From Evansella caseinilytica (GTDB lineage Bacteria > Bacillota > Bacilli > Bacillales > Salisediminibacteriaceae), in the NCBI RefSeq assembly GCF_900107275.1, contig NZ_FNPI01000004.1:285256-349255 (forward strand): DNA of 64,000 nt, read 5' to 3'. The notes below the pieces were generated by a model. That model worked only from the letters and a program-made list of their open reading frames with translations, was not told where the DNA came from and made no database searches. Positions 42,221-50,427 of this stretch are shown here, one piece after another (positions within the stretch are counted from its first letter, which is position 1; each line of letters opens with the position of its first letter). The position numbers were made by a program, and so were the translations under genes.

Positions 42221-42445
42221 TTTGTCCTTATATAGCCTTCTTTGAGGACAAAGTGACTCGATTCCGACTCGATTTTGTCCTCATAAAACCGTCCTTCAGG
42301 ACAATTCGCGGCGCTTCGACCCTCATAACGCTTTCTTGAGGGCAATTTTGAACCTTGATGTGTCCCGAATGAGAGAAGAGTTGCGATCATAAACGCCTCT
42401 TGAGGATAATTCGCACCACTTTGAGCTCTAGTTTGCCCTTATCAA
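42221..42445. repeat. Cluster of TGTCCTCA/TGAGGACA palindromic repeats
   Basis: The gap between cvfB and the next gene holds four related units and a fifth fragment: TTTGTCCTTA...TGAGGACAAA at 42221-42251, TTGTCCTCATAAAACC...AGGACAA at 42274-42304, CCCTCATAACGC...TTGAGGGCAA at 42319-42345, GATCATAAACGCC...TTGAGGATAA at 42386-42410 and a shorter GCCCTTATC near 42440. Each is followed by a TTCGCGGCGCTTCGA-like tail. Spacing varies from 45 to 65 bases. Confidence 0.7.
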
Positions 42446-42466
42446 AAACTGGAATAAACCAACAAA

Positions 42467-43168
42467 TTAATATGGCGCGGCATCCTCCATCAATGCTTTT
42501 AGTTGACGATAAAACGTTTTATTATAGGATGTCACCGAATGAACCCTGGCTTTCTTTAACGGGATCAGACCCTTGCACGCCCTAGTTTTGCAAACAACCG
42601 TTTCCTGATCCGTATGTACTAAATACTTTCTCCGCTTTTTACACGCCGGGCAGGTGGCATTGATGAGATGAACGTCCGCACCGCGGGAATATATCCCGTC
42701 TGTCAGGTCTTTCGTTTCCTTTGTTAATTCTTTGAACAAAACGGCGTTTGTCGCAGCTCTCCCGGTGCGCTTGATGAGCGTATCCAGCGTCAAACGCGGC
42801 TTGCGGTTTCTGACAGGATTTCTCTTCACGCGAATCGTGTCATATTCGTCGATTTCCAGCAGCCCGTAACCTTTAGGCAGTTCTTCCGGAGAAATAAGAC
42901 CAACAGGAGTCATTAAATAGGCATAATCCGCAAGCTGATGATATCCGTGGGGAGCCGCGAGAACGTCATCCCGGAGAAAATCGCTTCGCGAAACCTTCAC
43001 TTCAATAATTCGCGCTTCCTTGCGGGTCATGTTAATTCCGAGCGCATCGGCAATAATTTTTTTCCTTCGGATATACAGCTGCACTTCATTCGCGCATAAA
43101 TCCGTCATTTTTGCTTTCAGCCAATAAAGGGCTTGTCTTTTCAAGTGTTCATGCAGTGAGCTTTCCAT
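42467..43168 (-). CDS. MmcB-like DNA repair/nuclease-fold protein
   Basis: A 233-residue protein. Its first 110 residues show a PD-(D/E)xK-like core: IIADALGINMTRKEARIIEV with KVSRSDFLRDDV, where the Asp and the Glu-Val-Lys (EVK) would bind metal, and GYHQLADYAYLMTP as in MmcB-type proteins. The last 80 residues carry a zinc-binding pair (CPACKKRRKYL and VVCKTRACKGL). Family members are linked to DNA repair, but activity here is inferred. GAAAGGAAAG precedes the ATG at 43168; upstream in-frame ATG codons lack sites. The gene is convergent with cvfB. Confidence 0.72.
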   Translation of the reverse strand: MESSLHEHLKRQALYWLKAKMTDLCANEVQLYIRRKKIIADALGINMTRKEARIIEVKVSRSDFLRDDVLAAPHGYHQLADYAYLMTPVGLISPEELPKGYGLLEIDEYDTIRVKRNPVRNRKPRLTLDTLIKRTGRAATNAVLFKELTKETKDLTDGIYSRGADVHLINATCPACKKRRKYLVHTDQETVVCKTRACKGLIPLKKARVHSVTSYNKTFYRQLKALMEDAAPY

Positions 43169-43286
43169 AAGCCGCTTTCCTTTCATAAAACAAGAATTAT
43201 CATGAATCATGCACATATAGATTAACAGATTCTGATGACGAATAACACAGCATTTACACATTTTTTGACTAAAAGCGTGAAACATT

Positions 43287-43315
43287 TTGACGAAGCGTTA
43301 CGTCTGTATTATTAT
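43287..43315 (+). promoter_or_regulatory. Sigma-A promoter of the penicillin-binding protein gene
   Basis: TTGACG at 43287-43292, 17 bases, then TATTAT at 43310-43315. The leader of about 160 bases has an inverted repeat (TTTACGTAAAA and AAATTTACGTT region near 43368-43393), so some further control is possible. Confidence 0.65.
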
Positions 43316-43480
43316 AAGGTTTGGCATAAATTACATAAGGAAAGGCTGATGAATGCCCGCCGCCTTTACGTAAAATCATAAAATTTACGTTATCGGCACA
43401 ACAGCCTTTTAGGGATAGAGTCAATCACCACGTCTTTTTTCGCGCGAAAACAAGAAAGCTTTGAAAAGGAGATTCCTTGA

Positions 43481-45508
43481 ATGGAAGAAAAGAAATCAAA
43501 AAAAAGCCATTTGCCGTTTCGTTTGAACATTTTATTTTTTATTGTATTCATGCTGTTTTCCTCGTTAATCCTGCGCCTTGGTTATGTGCAAATCGTTCAG
43601 GGGCAGGAATACGAAGTGCAGCTGGAAAAAACGGTGAACATCAGTTCGCCCGTGGAAGCGCCGCGAGGCTTAATCTATGACCGCTACGGCAATCTGATAG
43701 TGGATAACGAGCTGCTCTTCACGGTCACGTATACAAACCGCAGCACACCCACCAAGGAAATGCTGGAAACCGCCCGCAAGCTGAATCAGTACATTACGGT
43801 GGAATCCTCCAGGGTGAATGACCGGGATCTTAAAGAATACTGGAGCGTTCTTTACCCAGATGAATTCGAAGAGAAACTTACTGTTGCAGAAGCAAAGGAA
43901 CGGGATTTATCCGACAGTGATGCGCATGATGAGCGTCTTGCGGCAATCAGCGAAGAAGAGTTGGCGGCAATCTCCAAGGAAGACATGGAAGTTTTCCATA
44001 TATGGAGAGAGTTCACTGCTGGTTACAATAACCTTCCAACGAAAGTAAAACGAGGGATTGCGTATAAAGAAGCTGCAGAAATCATGGAAAATCTCGAAGA
44101 TCTCCCTGGTGTCGAAATCATCAGAGATTCGGAACGGGTATACTTGTACGGCGATACACTGAGAAGCATTATCGGGAATGTTGGCGCGATTCCAAGCGAA
44201 CAGATTGATTATTATTTAGCGAACGGATATGCGCGGAATGACACCGTCGGCACGAGCTACCTTGAAGCCCAGTACGAATCTGTTCTTAGAGGGAACGACG
44301 GGCGGCTCGACAATTATATGGATACGGACGGGAATATTTTAAAAAATCCTGAAGAAATTTTAGGAAGCCGCGGCAATGATCTCGTCTTATCCATTGATAT
44401 GGAGCTGCAGCAGCTGGCAAAATCCGCTGTCGAGAACAATGTAAAAAAATATCAGTATAATTTTATCGGCGAGCCGGATGCCTATGCTGTGGTGATGGAG
44501 CCGAATACTGGGGAAGTTCTCGCCATGGTCGGGTACAACAGTGACTTGGGCACTTTTACAAATTCGTTTGTTGTCGGATCATCCATTAAAGGGGCGACGG
44601 TTCTTGCCGGATTAGATTACGGCGTTATTTCACCGGGGCAATACGTCTTGGACAGAACGCTCAATTTGCCGGGCGGAGTGTCGATCAGCTCCCATTCGCC
44701 GTTGGGGTATGTCAATCATTTATCAGCGCTGGAAAGGTCGTCAAACATTTATATGGCGGAAATCGCCATGCGGATCATCGGTTACGCTCCTGGAGTCTCC
44801 GGAACAAACTGGGGGAACTTTTATCTCGGGTATGATGTTCTCCGTTCGTACTACAGCCAATTCGGCTTAGGGGTGAAAACAGAAATCGATTTACCAAATG
44901 AGTCTGCGGGAATAAATGGCGGCAATATAGCGGAGCCGGGAAAAATGCTGTATTTATCGTTCGGACAGTTTGATACGTATACACCGTTGCAATTGGCGCA
45001 ATATGTGTCCACGATTGCCAACGGCGGCTACCGCATCGCGCCTCAAGTAGTAAAAGAGATTCGCGAGCCTGGAGAAGACAAAAATGAGCTTGGTTCGATT
45101 TCCCAGCAACTGGAGCCCAAAGTGCTGAACAAGCTGTCGATGGATGAGTCGTATATCGATGAAGTCAAAAAAGGATTTTACCTCGTGACACACGGATCGA
45201 ACGGGACGGCAGCTGGGTATTTCAAAAATGAACCGTACGATGCTGCCGGAAAAACCGGGACCGCCCAGGTTTTTGTCGACGGGAAAGAAGCAAATAACCT
45301 GACCTTCGTGGCGTATGCGCCGTACGACAATCCTGAAGTGGCCGTCGCCGTCGTAGTGCCGGGGGTAAGTAAATCCACAAGCGGGATAAACAACGAGATT
45401 GCAAAGGATATACTCGGTCACTATTTCGATCTGAAGAAAGAACGGAAGGGGCCGATGCACTACAACGACACCTCCGGAAATGACGATTCTGATTCGGATG
45501 ATCAGTAA
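43481..45508 (+). CDS. Class B penicillin-binding protein (PbpA/PbpH type)
   Basis: A 675-residue transpeptidase that cross-links peptidoglycan for rod elongation. An N-terminal membrane helix (residues 16-42, ILFFIVFMLFSSLILRLGYV) is followed by a dimerisation domain with an acidic insert (residues about 130-175) and the transpeptidase domain. The active-site motifs are Ser367-x-x-Lys370 (SSIKGAT), S420-S-N422 and K591-T-G-T. The Phe usual before the Lys is Ile here. The protein is slightly shorter than PbpA and PbpH of B. subtilis. AAGGAG lies 8 bases before the start. A C-terminal Asp/Ser-rich tail (SGNDDSDSDDQ) ends the protein. Confidence 0.93.
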   Translation: MEEKKSKKSHLPFRLNILFFIVFMLFSSLILRLGYVQIVQGQEYEVQLEKTVNISSPVEAPRGLIYDRYGNLIVDNELLFTVTYTNRSTPTKEMLETARKLNQYITVESSRVNDRDLKEYWSVLYPDEFEEKLTVAEAKERDLSDSDAHDERLAAISEEELAAISKEDMEVFHIWREFTAGYNNLPTKVKRGIAYKEAAEIMENLEDLPGVEIIRDSERVYLYGDTLRSIIGNVGAIPSEQIDYYLANGYARNDTVGTSYLEAQYESVLRGNDGRLDNYMDTDGNILKNPEEILGSRGNDLVLSIDMELQQLAKSAVENNVKKYQYNFIGEPDAYAVVMEPNTGEVLAMVGYNSDLGTFTNSFVVGSSIKGATVLAGLDYGVISPGQYVLDRTLNLPGGVSISSHSPLGYVNHLSALERSSNIYMAEIAMRIIGYAPGVSGTNWGNFYLGYDVLRSYYSQFGLGVKTEIDLPNESAGINGGNIAEPGKMLYLSFGQFDTYTPLQLAQYVSTIANGGYRIAPQVVKEIREPGEDKNELGSISQQLEPKVLNKLSMDESYIDEVKKGFYLVTHGSNGTAAGYFKNEPYDAAGKTGTAQVFVDGKEANNLTFVAYAPYDNPEVAVAVVVPGVSKSTSGINNEIAKDILGHYFDLKKERKGPMHYNDTSGNDDSDSDDQ

Positions 45509-45527
45509 AGATCAAAACGGAGAGATG

Positions 45528-45629
45528 AAGGGGGTATCTCAAAAGGGTGTTTTTTCCCTTTTGAGATACCCCCAAAGCAATGAGCGAAGCCGCTGCAGCC
45601 CGGTAGGAGTGGTTTTTTCCTATCGAGCG
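45528..45629. repeat. Double-hairpin intergenic repeat, copy 2 (inverted)
   Basis: GGGGGTATCTCAAAAGGG and CCCTTTTGAGATACCCCC form an 18-bp perfect stem at 45530-45573, and GCCCGGTAGGA with TCCTATCGAGC a second at 45598-45627. It is the reverse complement of the element at 20996-21108. The first hairpin lies 20 bases after the PBP stop and may end its transcript. Confidence 0.8.
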
Positions 45630-45814
45630 TGCAGCGGCAAAGCTACGATGCCTTTCCCATCGAGTTGTCTCGACGGATAGTCATCGAAGCTGTGCTTGCA
45701 GAGGAAGAGACAAGCATAGCGCCATTGACCTGATATTTTTTTAAATAGTTTTGTTTTTGGCTACAGCCTCTTTTTCTTGATCGGGCATCTTTATCGATTT
45801 TTCTTATAGGGTAT

Positions 45815-45890
45815 AAGACCCCCACCTCTAAGCGTTAGCGTAGGTGGGATTTTAAAATTAGGTGGGGTAGAGTCTCCACCTGATTCCCCG
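45815..45890. mobile_element. Possible IS200/IS605-type end remnant
   Basis: Two successive hairpins share CCACCT arms: CCCACCT-TAAGCGTTAGCG-type loop-AGGTGGG (45821-45848) and AGGTGG...CCACCT (45860-45881), after GACCCCC. This pattern, with the TAAGCGTTAGCGTA loop, is like the subterminal hairpins at the right end of IS605-group elements, which in complete elements also fold the guide RNA of TnpB. No tnpA or tnpB sequence is nearby, so only a scar remains. Confidence 0.45.
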
Positions 45891-45973
45891 AAGTTTCAGC
45901 TTGGCTGTTGCGAGTTCACTGCATAAGCAATGGCATAACTTTTGCTGTTAAAATCGATACTTACCGACAAATG

Positions 45974-46007
45974 AAACAAGGCGCCTCATCAAGAGACACC
46001 TTGTTTT
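45974..46007. terminator. Terminator of pspA (both strands)
   Basis: AAACAAGG-N-G-N-CTC and GAG-N-C-N-CCTTGTTT form a stem with two mismatches and end runs on both sides. It lies 30 bases past the pspA stop on the minus strand. Confidence 0.78.
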
Positions 46008-46036
46008 CCATTCCTTATTCACCTGTGCAAGGACGC

Positions 46037-46720
46037 TTACGCTTCTTCTGCTTTGTCTTGCTGCAACTTCGCTTTCAACGCCGCAAGCTCGCTGTCAACG
46101 GAGCTCGTTTTATCGAGGACGGCCAGCTCATCGTCCAGCGATTTGTTGATGCTGCGGAGTTCATCGGAAGTTTCTGCTTCCGCTTCATGCTGGATAACTT
46201 TTTCTTCCATACGCTGGAAACCACTTTTGGCGCCGTCGCCGATACCGGATAGCGTGCGATTGACTTTTGCGCGGGCTTTGGCACTTTCGGAACGGGCTTT
46301 CAGGGAATCCTTTTTCATTTTCATGTCTTCGTATTCGGCTCTCATCTCATTAAGCTTGCCTTTCAGTTCACTGGACAGCTTTTGCGCTTCTTCATAGGAC
46401 GCCTTCAGTGAATCTGCGTGCTGCTGCTGCTTGTTCTTGTCTTCCAGAACACGGCGGGCCAAATCTTCATCGCCGGACTCCAGCGCTTTGATCGCTTGCT
46501 CTTCCCGGCGTTTTACATGACCTGCAGCCTCTTCGTACTTATTTTTCAGCACTTTTTCATTGGCGATTTGCTTAGCTACGGCTGCTTCCACATCGGAAAT
46601 ATCCTTCCCCATATCCATTATGAACTGGTCAAGCATTTTTCCAGGATCCTCTGCTTTGCTCAGCAATGCATTTAATTCAGACGATACAATTGTTTTTACG
46701 CGGTTAAAAAAACGAAACAT
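46037..46720 (-). CDS. pspA: PspA/IM30 phage-shock protein
   Basis: A 227-residue helical protein, the same length as B. subtilis PspA. It has the family start FRFFNRVKTIVSSELNALLS, KAEDPGKMLDQFIMDMGKDI and long coiled-coil helices of EAQKLSSELKGKLNEMRAEY type. PspA forms ESCRT-III-like rods and rings on damaged membranes. GGAGGG lies 8 bases before the ATG at 46720. No promoter of the sigma-W type is obvious. It stands alone, divergent from a phosphatase gene. DynA, another membrane-repair factor, is also in the window but not linked. Confidence 0.94.
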   Translation of the reverse strand: MFRFFNRVKTIVSSELNALLSKAEDPGKMLDQFIMDMGKDISDVEAAVAKQIANEKVLKNKYEEAAGHVKRREEQAIKALESGDEDLARRVLEDKNKQQQHADSLKASYEEAQKLSSELKGKLNEMRAEYEDMKMKKDSLKARSESAKARAKVNRTLSGIGDGAKSGFQRMEEKVIQHEAEAETSDELRSINKSLDDELAVLDKTSSVDSELAALKAKLQQDKAEEA

Positions 46721-46861
46721 TGATAATCCCTCCAATTTCAACTATCATATTTTCATAGTAACACAATCTTCCATGATGATGGATGATTTTCTATTAATTC
46801 TTACGGTCACCGCCGAAAAAAGGTTTCACATTCGTGGGAAAAATATACGAGGAGTTTTTCG

Positions 46862-47536
46862 ATGACAACGATGTTTAAGGCTGTTATTTTTGATTTGGAC
46901 GGTGTCATTGCCGATACCGTGGAATATCATTATTTATCAACGAAGCGGGTGGCAGAGGAAGAAGATCTGTCTTTCAGCCGCGAGCGCAATCAAAAAATGC
47001 AGGGAAGGAGCAGAGCTGATCTCATCGATGAATTAGTAAAGAACAGCAGGAAAGTCTACTCCCCGTCAGAGAAACAGAAATTAGGGGAACGAAAAAATCA
47101 CTACTTTCAGCAGTATATCGCCGGTTTGTCGCAGGTGGATATCCTGCCGGGCGTGTACGAATTGCTGAGGGAATTGAAGGAAAACAGGATCAAAATGGCC
47201 ATCGCCTCTTCCAGCTCCAATGCGCGAACTACTTTAAGCAATCTGGGAATTACTCACCTGTTCGATTGCGTTGTCGATACCAGAACGATTAGGCAGATGA
47301 AACCGGATCCGGAAATTTTTCTTCAGGCTGCAGAGCGCCTGGATACTGCCTGCGGTGACTGCATAGCGATGGAAGACGGCGAAGCCGGGATGAAGGCGAT
47401 CAAGCAAACGCCGATGTTTTCCGTCGGAATAGGGAGCAATGATGTTGTTAAGACGGCGGATTGGCATGTTCGGCAAACGTCGGAATTGAGCTTTTCCAAA
47501 TTAACCTATCACTTTTCACAGCGGCGGAACAGCTAA
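46862..47536 (+). CDS. Beta-phosphoglucomutase-like HAD enzyme
   Basis: A 224-residue HAD enzyme with the mutase/phosphatase pattern: AVIFDLDGVIADT (nucleophile and acid/base Asp), MQGRSRADLIDEL in the cap as in beta-phosphoglucomutase, IASSSSNARTTL, MKPDPEIFLQAAERL and AMEDGEAGMKAI with the Glu-Asp metal site. Beta-phosphoglucomutase turns beta-glucose 1-phosphate into glucose 6-phosphate. No disaccharide phosphorylase (GH65) gene is present here, so the function may be a related sugar phosphatase. It overlaps no neighbour; CGAGGAG lies 7 bases before the ATG. Confidence 0.85.
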   Translation: MTTMFKAVIFDLDGVIADTVEYHYLSTKRVAEEEDLSFSRERNQKMQGRSRADLIDELVKNSRKVYSPSEKQKLGERKNHYFQQYIAGLSQVDILPGVYELLRELKENRIKMAIASSSSNARTTLSNLGITHLFDCVVDTRTIRQMKPDPEIFLQAAERLDTACGDCIAMEDGEAGMKAIKQTPMFSVGIGSNDVVKTADWHVRQTSELSFSKLTYHFSQRRNS

Positions 47537-47545
47537 ACGAATAAT

Positions 47546-47587
47546 AAATGGGCGGGGTGAGCTTCTCCCTTTTATCCCCGGCCATTT
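47546..47587. terminator. Terminator after the HAD gene
   Basis: AAATGG-G-CGGGG and CCCCG-G-CCATTT form an 11-bp stem closed by a TCTCCCTTTTAT-containing loop. It starts 10 bases past the stop. Confidence 0.75.
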
Positions 47588-47690
47588 CTTCAGAATGTTA
47601 AAAAATATTACACAATTAATACCGCAAGCGTGACAAGAATAAGCTATAATATAGTTGTATTTCAGTAAAAATAAAGGAGATGGTATCGTT

Positions 47691-47891
47691 ATGCCCGCTT
47701 GGCTAATTGTCATTCTCGTCATTGTCGTTCTGGCGGTTATTATTTATCTCCCGCGGTTTTTTAAAGCTAGACGGTCAAATACGCAAACGGATGATGATGC
47801 TTCGCAAAGAATTTGCAAAACCTGTCTCACTGAAATTCCGAATGATTTTACCAAATCACTCTGCCCGCATTGTAAAAGCTTTTTAAGTTAA
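47691..47891 (+). CDS. Small membrane protein with zinc ribbon
   Basis: A 66-residue protein: an N-terminal membrane helix PAWLIVILVIVVLAVIIYLP, a basic link FKARRSNTQ and a four-cysteine ribbon (ICKTCLTEIP and LCPHCKSFL). The ATG at 47691 follows AAAGGAGATG; a TATAAT box at 47645-47650 is in front. Such small anchored ribbons are common in Bacillus but the job is unknown. Confidence 0.7.
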   Translation: MPAWLIVILVIVVLAVIIYLPRFFKARRSNTQTDDDASQRICKTCLTEIPNDFTKSLCPHCKSFLS

Positions 47892-48847
47892 AAAACTTCC
47901 AACTTGTTACTTCGTCATTTTTCCACGATCATGACACACATCAAAGCAATATCCTGTCATTTATCGCTGCAATCACTGCCAGCATCCGCTTCCATGTCTA
48001 AGGCAACAGATCAACAACAGTTTTTTTGAAACGGAAACCGTAACGATTTCGAATTTGTGCAACTCTTATATAGACAGCTTTCCTGCGAAAAATAAAGTTT
48101 TGTTGCCCGGTAAGAGAGCGATGCTCCCGGCCGGGTTATTTCTGTTGCGCGTAAAAGTACTGCAGGCATAGGGCGGCTCTTATTTCAAAGAACACGATTT
48201 TTCTTGATCGGCAGGCAAAACAAAACGCCAGTTCCGAAAGATTGCTTCATTGAGAAAACATCATTGTGTAAAGGAACATGGTATCAATAACAATACTAAC
48301 AACTACCGAGATCGCTCACTTATTTTCCCTAAGGGAAGAAACAAAATAAAATAACAAAACTAACATTCAAAACTTCATAACTCCATTTGGAATAATCGTT
48401 TTTTGGCGAGTAATAATATATATTGTAATTTATTGTGGAATTTTTTTTAGCTATAATCAAGCATTTTGCCATGAGATAAATCATTATTCCATTTACCATG
48501 AAAAAAATTAGTACTATGATAAAGAAGAATAAAAGAAAGGGTTTACATACAAGCTAACAAAAAACTTAATAATGTTAGTTTTAATAAAAACAAAACTAAC
48601 GAAGAGCGGCAGCATGAAGTGATGGGCCTTTCTATGAAACTGGTTACTAAGTCCTCCTCCTGATTGAAAGGGCTTACATTACGCTTTGGTGTTCTAAAAT
48701 CAAACCTAAGCGTAAAAAGAAGAACTCAATCTAAATAGCAACCAAGAAACGAAGTGAAGCGATTGGAGGTGATGCTGTGCAAATCCGATAGTATGCAGAT
48801 ATTTCCGCATTCTTTGAAAGTAAATGATGATAACAAGGGGGATTCAC
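47892..48847. other. 956-base intergenic region before the glycan locus
   Basis: No gene is visible. A GCCCGG...CCGGGT hairpin at 48115-48136 may end the small zinc-ribbon gene. GTTAGTTTT and AAAACTAAC pair at 48575-48601. Two similar blocks, GAAAGGGTTTACAT near 48536 and GAAAGGGCTTACAT at 48667, are spaced about 130 bases. The second forms TGAAAGGGCTTACA (48665-48678), one base off the CcpA cre consensus. A GATTGGAGGTGATG stretch near 48761 is a ribosome-binding-like site with a short frame that overlaps the next gene. The promoter of the glycan operon should lie here. Confidence 0.5.
48665..48678 (+). promoter_or_regulatory. cre-like site for CcpA (one mismatch)
   Basis: TGAAAGGGCTTACA fits TGNAANCGNTNWCA except that the central C is G. 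It is 170 bases before the first gene of a sugar-uptake operon, where catabolite control is expected. The call rests on the motif and position only. Confidence 0.4.
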
Positions 48848-50191
48848 ATGAAAAAGTTGCAATTTTCAGTATTCGTGGTGGTATTCATTCTTTTGTTGTT
48901 CAGCATTTCCGCATGTGGTGGCGAAAATTCTTCCAGCGAGAAAGAAGAGGAGCCTGCCGACTCAACGGCCTCGGACGAAAACGGTGGGGAAGGATCGGAT
49001 GAAGCGAAAGGAGAAGCAGCATACGATTTAGGCGGCCGCGTCATCCGCATCGCCCAGCACTGGGATATGACACCGGAAGGCGGAACCGAAATTGGCGATA
49101 TGACAGTTGAACGTTGGAAGGAAGTAGAAGAAAAGTACAATATAACAATTGAGTGGATCGTAGTACCTTGGGAAGAAAAAGTCAACCAGCTGACTTCCAC
49201 CATCCTTGCCGGCGAACCGTTTGCCGATATTGTAGGATTGGACACAACCCAAGCCGCAGCACTGATTCAGCAGGACTACCTTTATGCCCTTGACGATCTC
49301 GTTGATCTCAGCACCGTAAAACTCCCGCAGGCGATCCAAAATATCGGAACACTGAACGGAAAGGTATACTTATTTGGTCATCAGGTGAATCAAAGCGGCG
49401 GCATGTACTACAACAAAACAATGTTTGAGCAAGCCGGCTTACCTGACCCTTACGAGCTGCAGCAAGCAGGGGAATGGACCTGGGACGCAATGCTTGACGC
49501 AGCAAAAACATTAACGGACGGGACAACGTTTGGGTTAAGCGGAGATGCCAATCTGTTAGCTGAATATTCGCTGGCAACCAACGGGGGGCAAATCCTCGAT
49601 ATGGACACCGGCGAAATGACCATTGATACACCAAACGCCATCGAAGGCTATGAATTTATGTCAGCACTATATAATGAACATCGCGTTGTCAAACCGAATG
49701 AAGGAAATAACTGGGAAGATCCGCGAAGATACTTCACCGAAGGGCTGGTGGGAATGACACAAGGCTGGGTATGGGAAGCCGAAGGACGCGTCGAAACACC
49801 GTTTGAATGGGGCTATGTTTTCTGGCCGAAAGGACCGCAGGCTGCTGATTATGTGACGCCTATATCCAGCGTTGAAGGTCTGGCAATACCAAAAGGAGTC
49901 GAAGATCCTGAAATTGTTTATCAAATATGGGAAGATATGCAGGTCTGGGAGGTTGCCGGCGATGATGTGATTGAATGGTTCGAGACCGTGCTCCCTAACG
50001 TAGAATCGGTCGACACTGCAACAAGAATGTTGGAGAAAATCTCATCTAATTATTGGAGCGCATTCCAAATAGAAGAGATATTGTGGGATATGAATGAAAA
50101 CATTGCCACCGGCGCCGAATCGCCGGCGCAGGCGGTAGCGAGTGTCAAGGGGGAAGCACAAGCCCGGGTGGATGAGTTTATGGGTAAATGA
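48848..50191 (+). CDS. Sugar ABC transporter substrate-binding lipoprotein
   Basis: A 447-residue exported lipoprotein of the extracellular solute-binding family 1. The signal peptide ends at the lipobox SISAC (Cys24), then a Ser/Glu-rich linker of 30 residues. The mature protein has the cluster-B sugar-binding pattern: ILAGEPFADIVGLDTTQAAA, KVYLFGHQVNQSGGMYYNKT and the aromatic AGEWTWDAMLDAAKTL. It probably binds an oligosaccharide. AAGGGGGA lies 6 bases before the ATG. It heads the locus, and a weak CCCG/CGGG hairpin lies past its stop at 50207-50255, so it may be made in excess. Confidence 0.9.
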   Translation: MKKLQFSVFVVVFILLLFSISACGGENSSSEKEEEPADSTASDENGGEGSDEAKGEAAYDLGGRVIRIAQHWDMTPEGGTEIGDMTVERWKEVEEKYNITIEWIVVPWEEKVNQLTSTILAGEPFADIVGLDTTQAAALIQQDYLYALDDLVDLSTVKLPQAIQNIGTLNGKVYLFGHQVNQSGGMYYNKTMFEQAGLPDPYELQQAGEWTWDAMLDAAKTLTDGTTFGLSGDANLLAEYSLATNGGQILDMDTGEMTIDTPNAIEGYEFMSALYNEHRVVKPNEGNNWEDPRRYFTEGLVGMTQGWVWEAEGRVETPFEWGYVFWPKGPQAADYVTPISSVEGLAIPKGVEDPEIVYQIWEDMQVWEVAGDDVIEWFETVLPNVESVDTATRMLEKISSNYWSAFQIEEILWDMNENIATGAESPAQAVASVKGEAQARVDEFMGK

Positions 50192-50260
50192 CGGCTATTA
50201 TCTAGAATACTCCCGTTTAATGAGGATAGTCATCTGTCGTTGGCGGGGGTTTTCTATGAA

Positions 50261-50360
50261 AAGTGTTTGTTCAAAAAGATTGTTTTTTATCATTTGGCTG
50301 GTAACGTAAACTTTGTTGCTTTTAGACGATTTTTTGAAAATAATTTTGAACATCCTTTAT
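50261..50360. repeat. 100-bp MITE-like element, second type
   Basis: It runs from AGTGTTTGTTCAAAAAG to TTTTGAACATCCTTTATTA, so the ends carry the same TGTTCAAAA inverted repeat as the 150-bp family, but the middle (GTAACGTAAACTTTGTTGC) is different. AGCAACAAAGTTT, from this middle, is seen again near 25950 and, as its complement, near 15040. Confidence 0.6.
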
Positions 50361-50427
50361 TAAAAAACAATTCAGTATGACGCAGTATGGATAACAACAT
50401 TTTTACAGCGAATGGAGGGGGACCGGT

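Noticed and set aside
48754..49002. 82-codon frame at the start of the glycan locus
   Set aside because: It has a fair ribosome site but overlaps the signal peptide of the solute-binding protein in another frame and shows no family features; a short leader peptide cannot be excluded.
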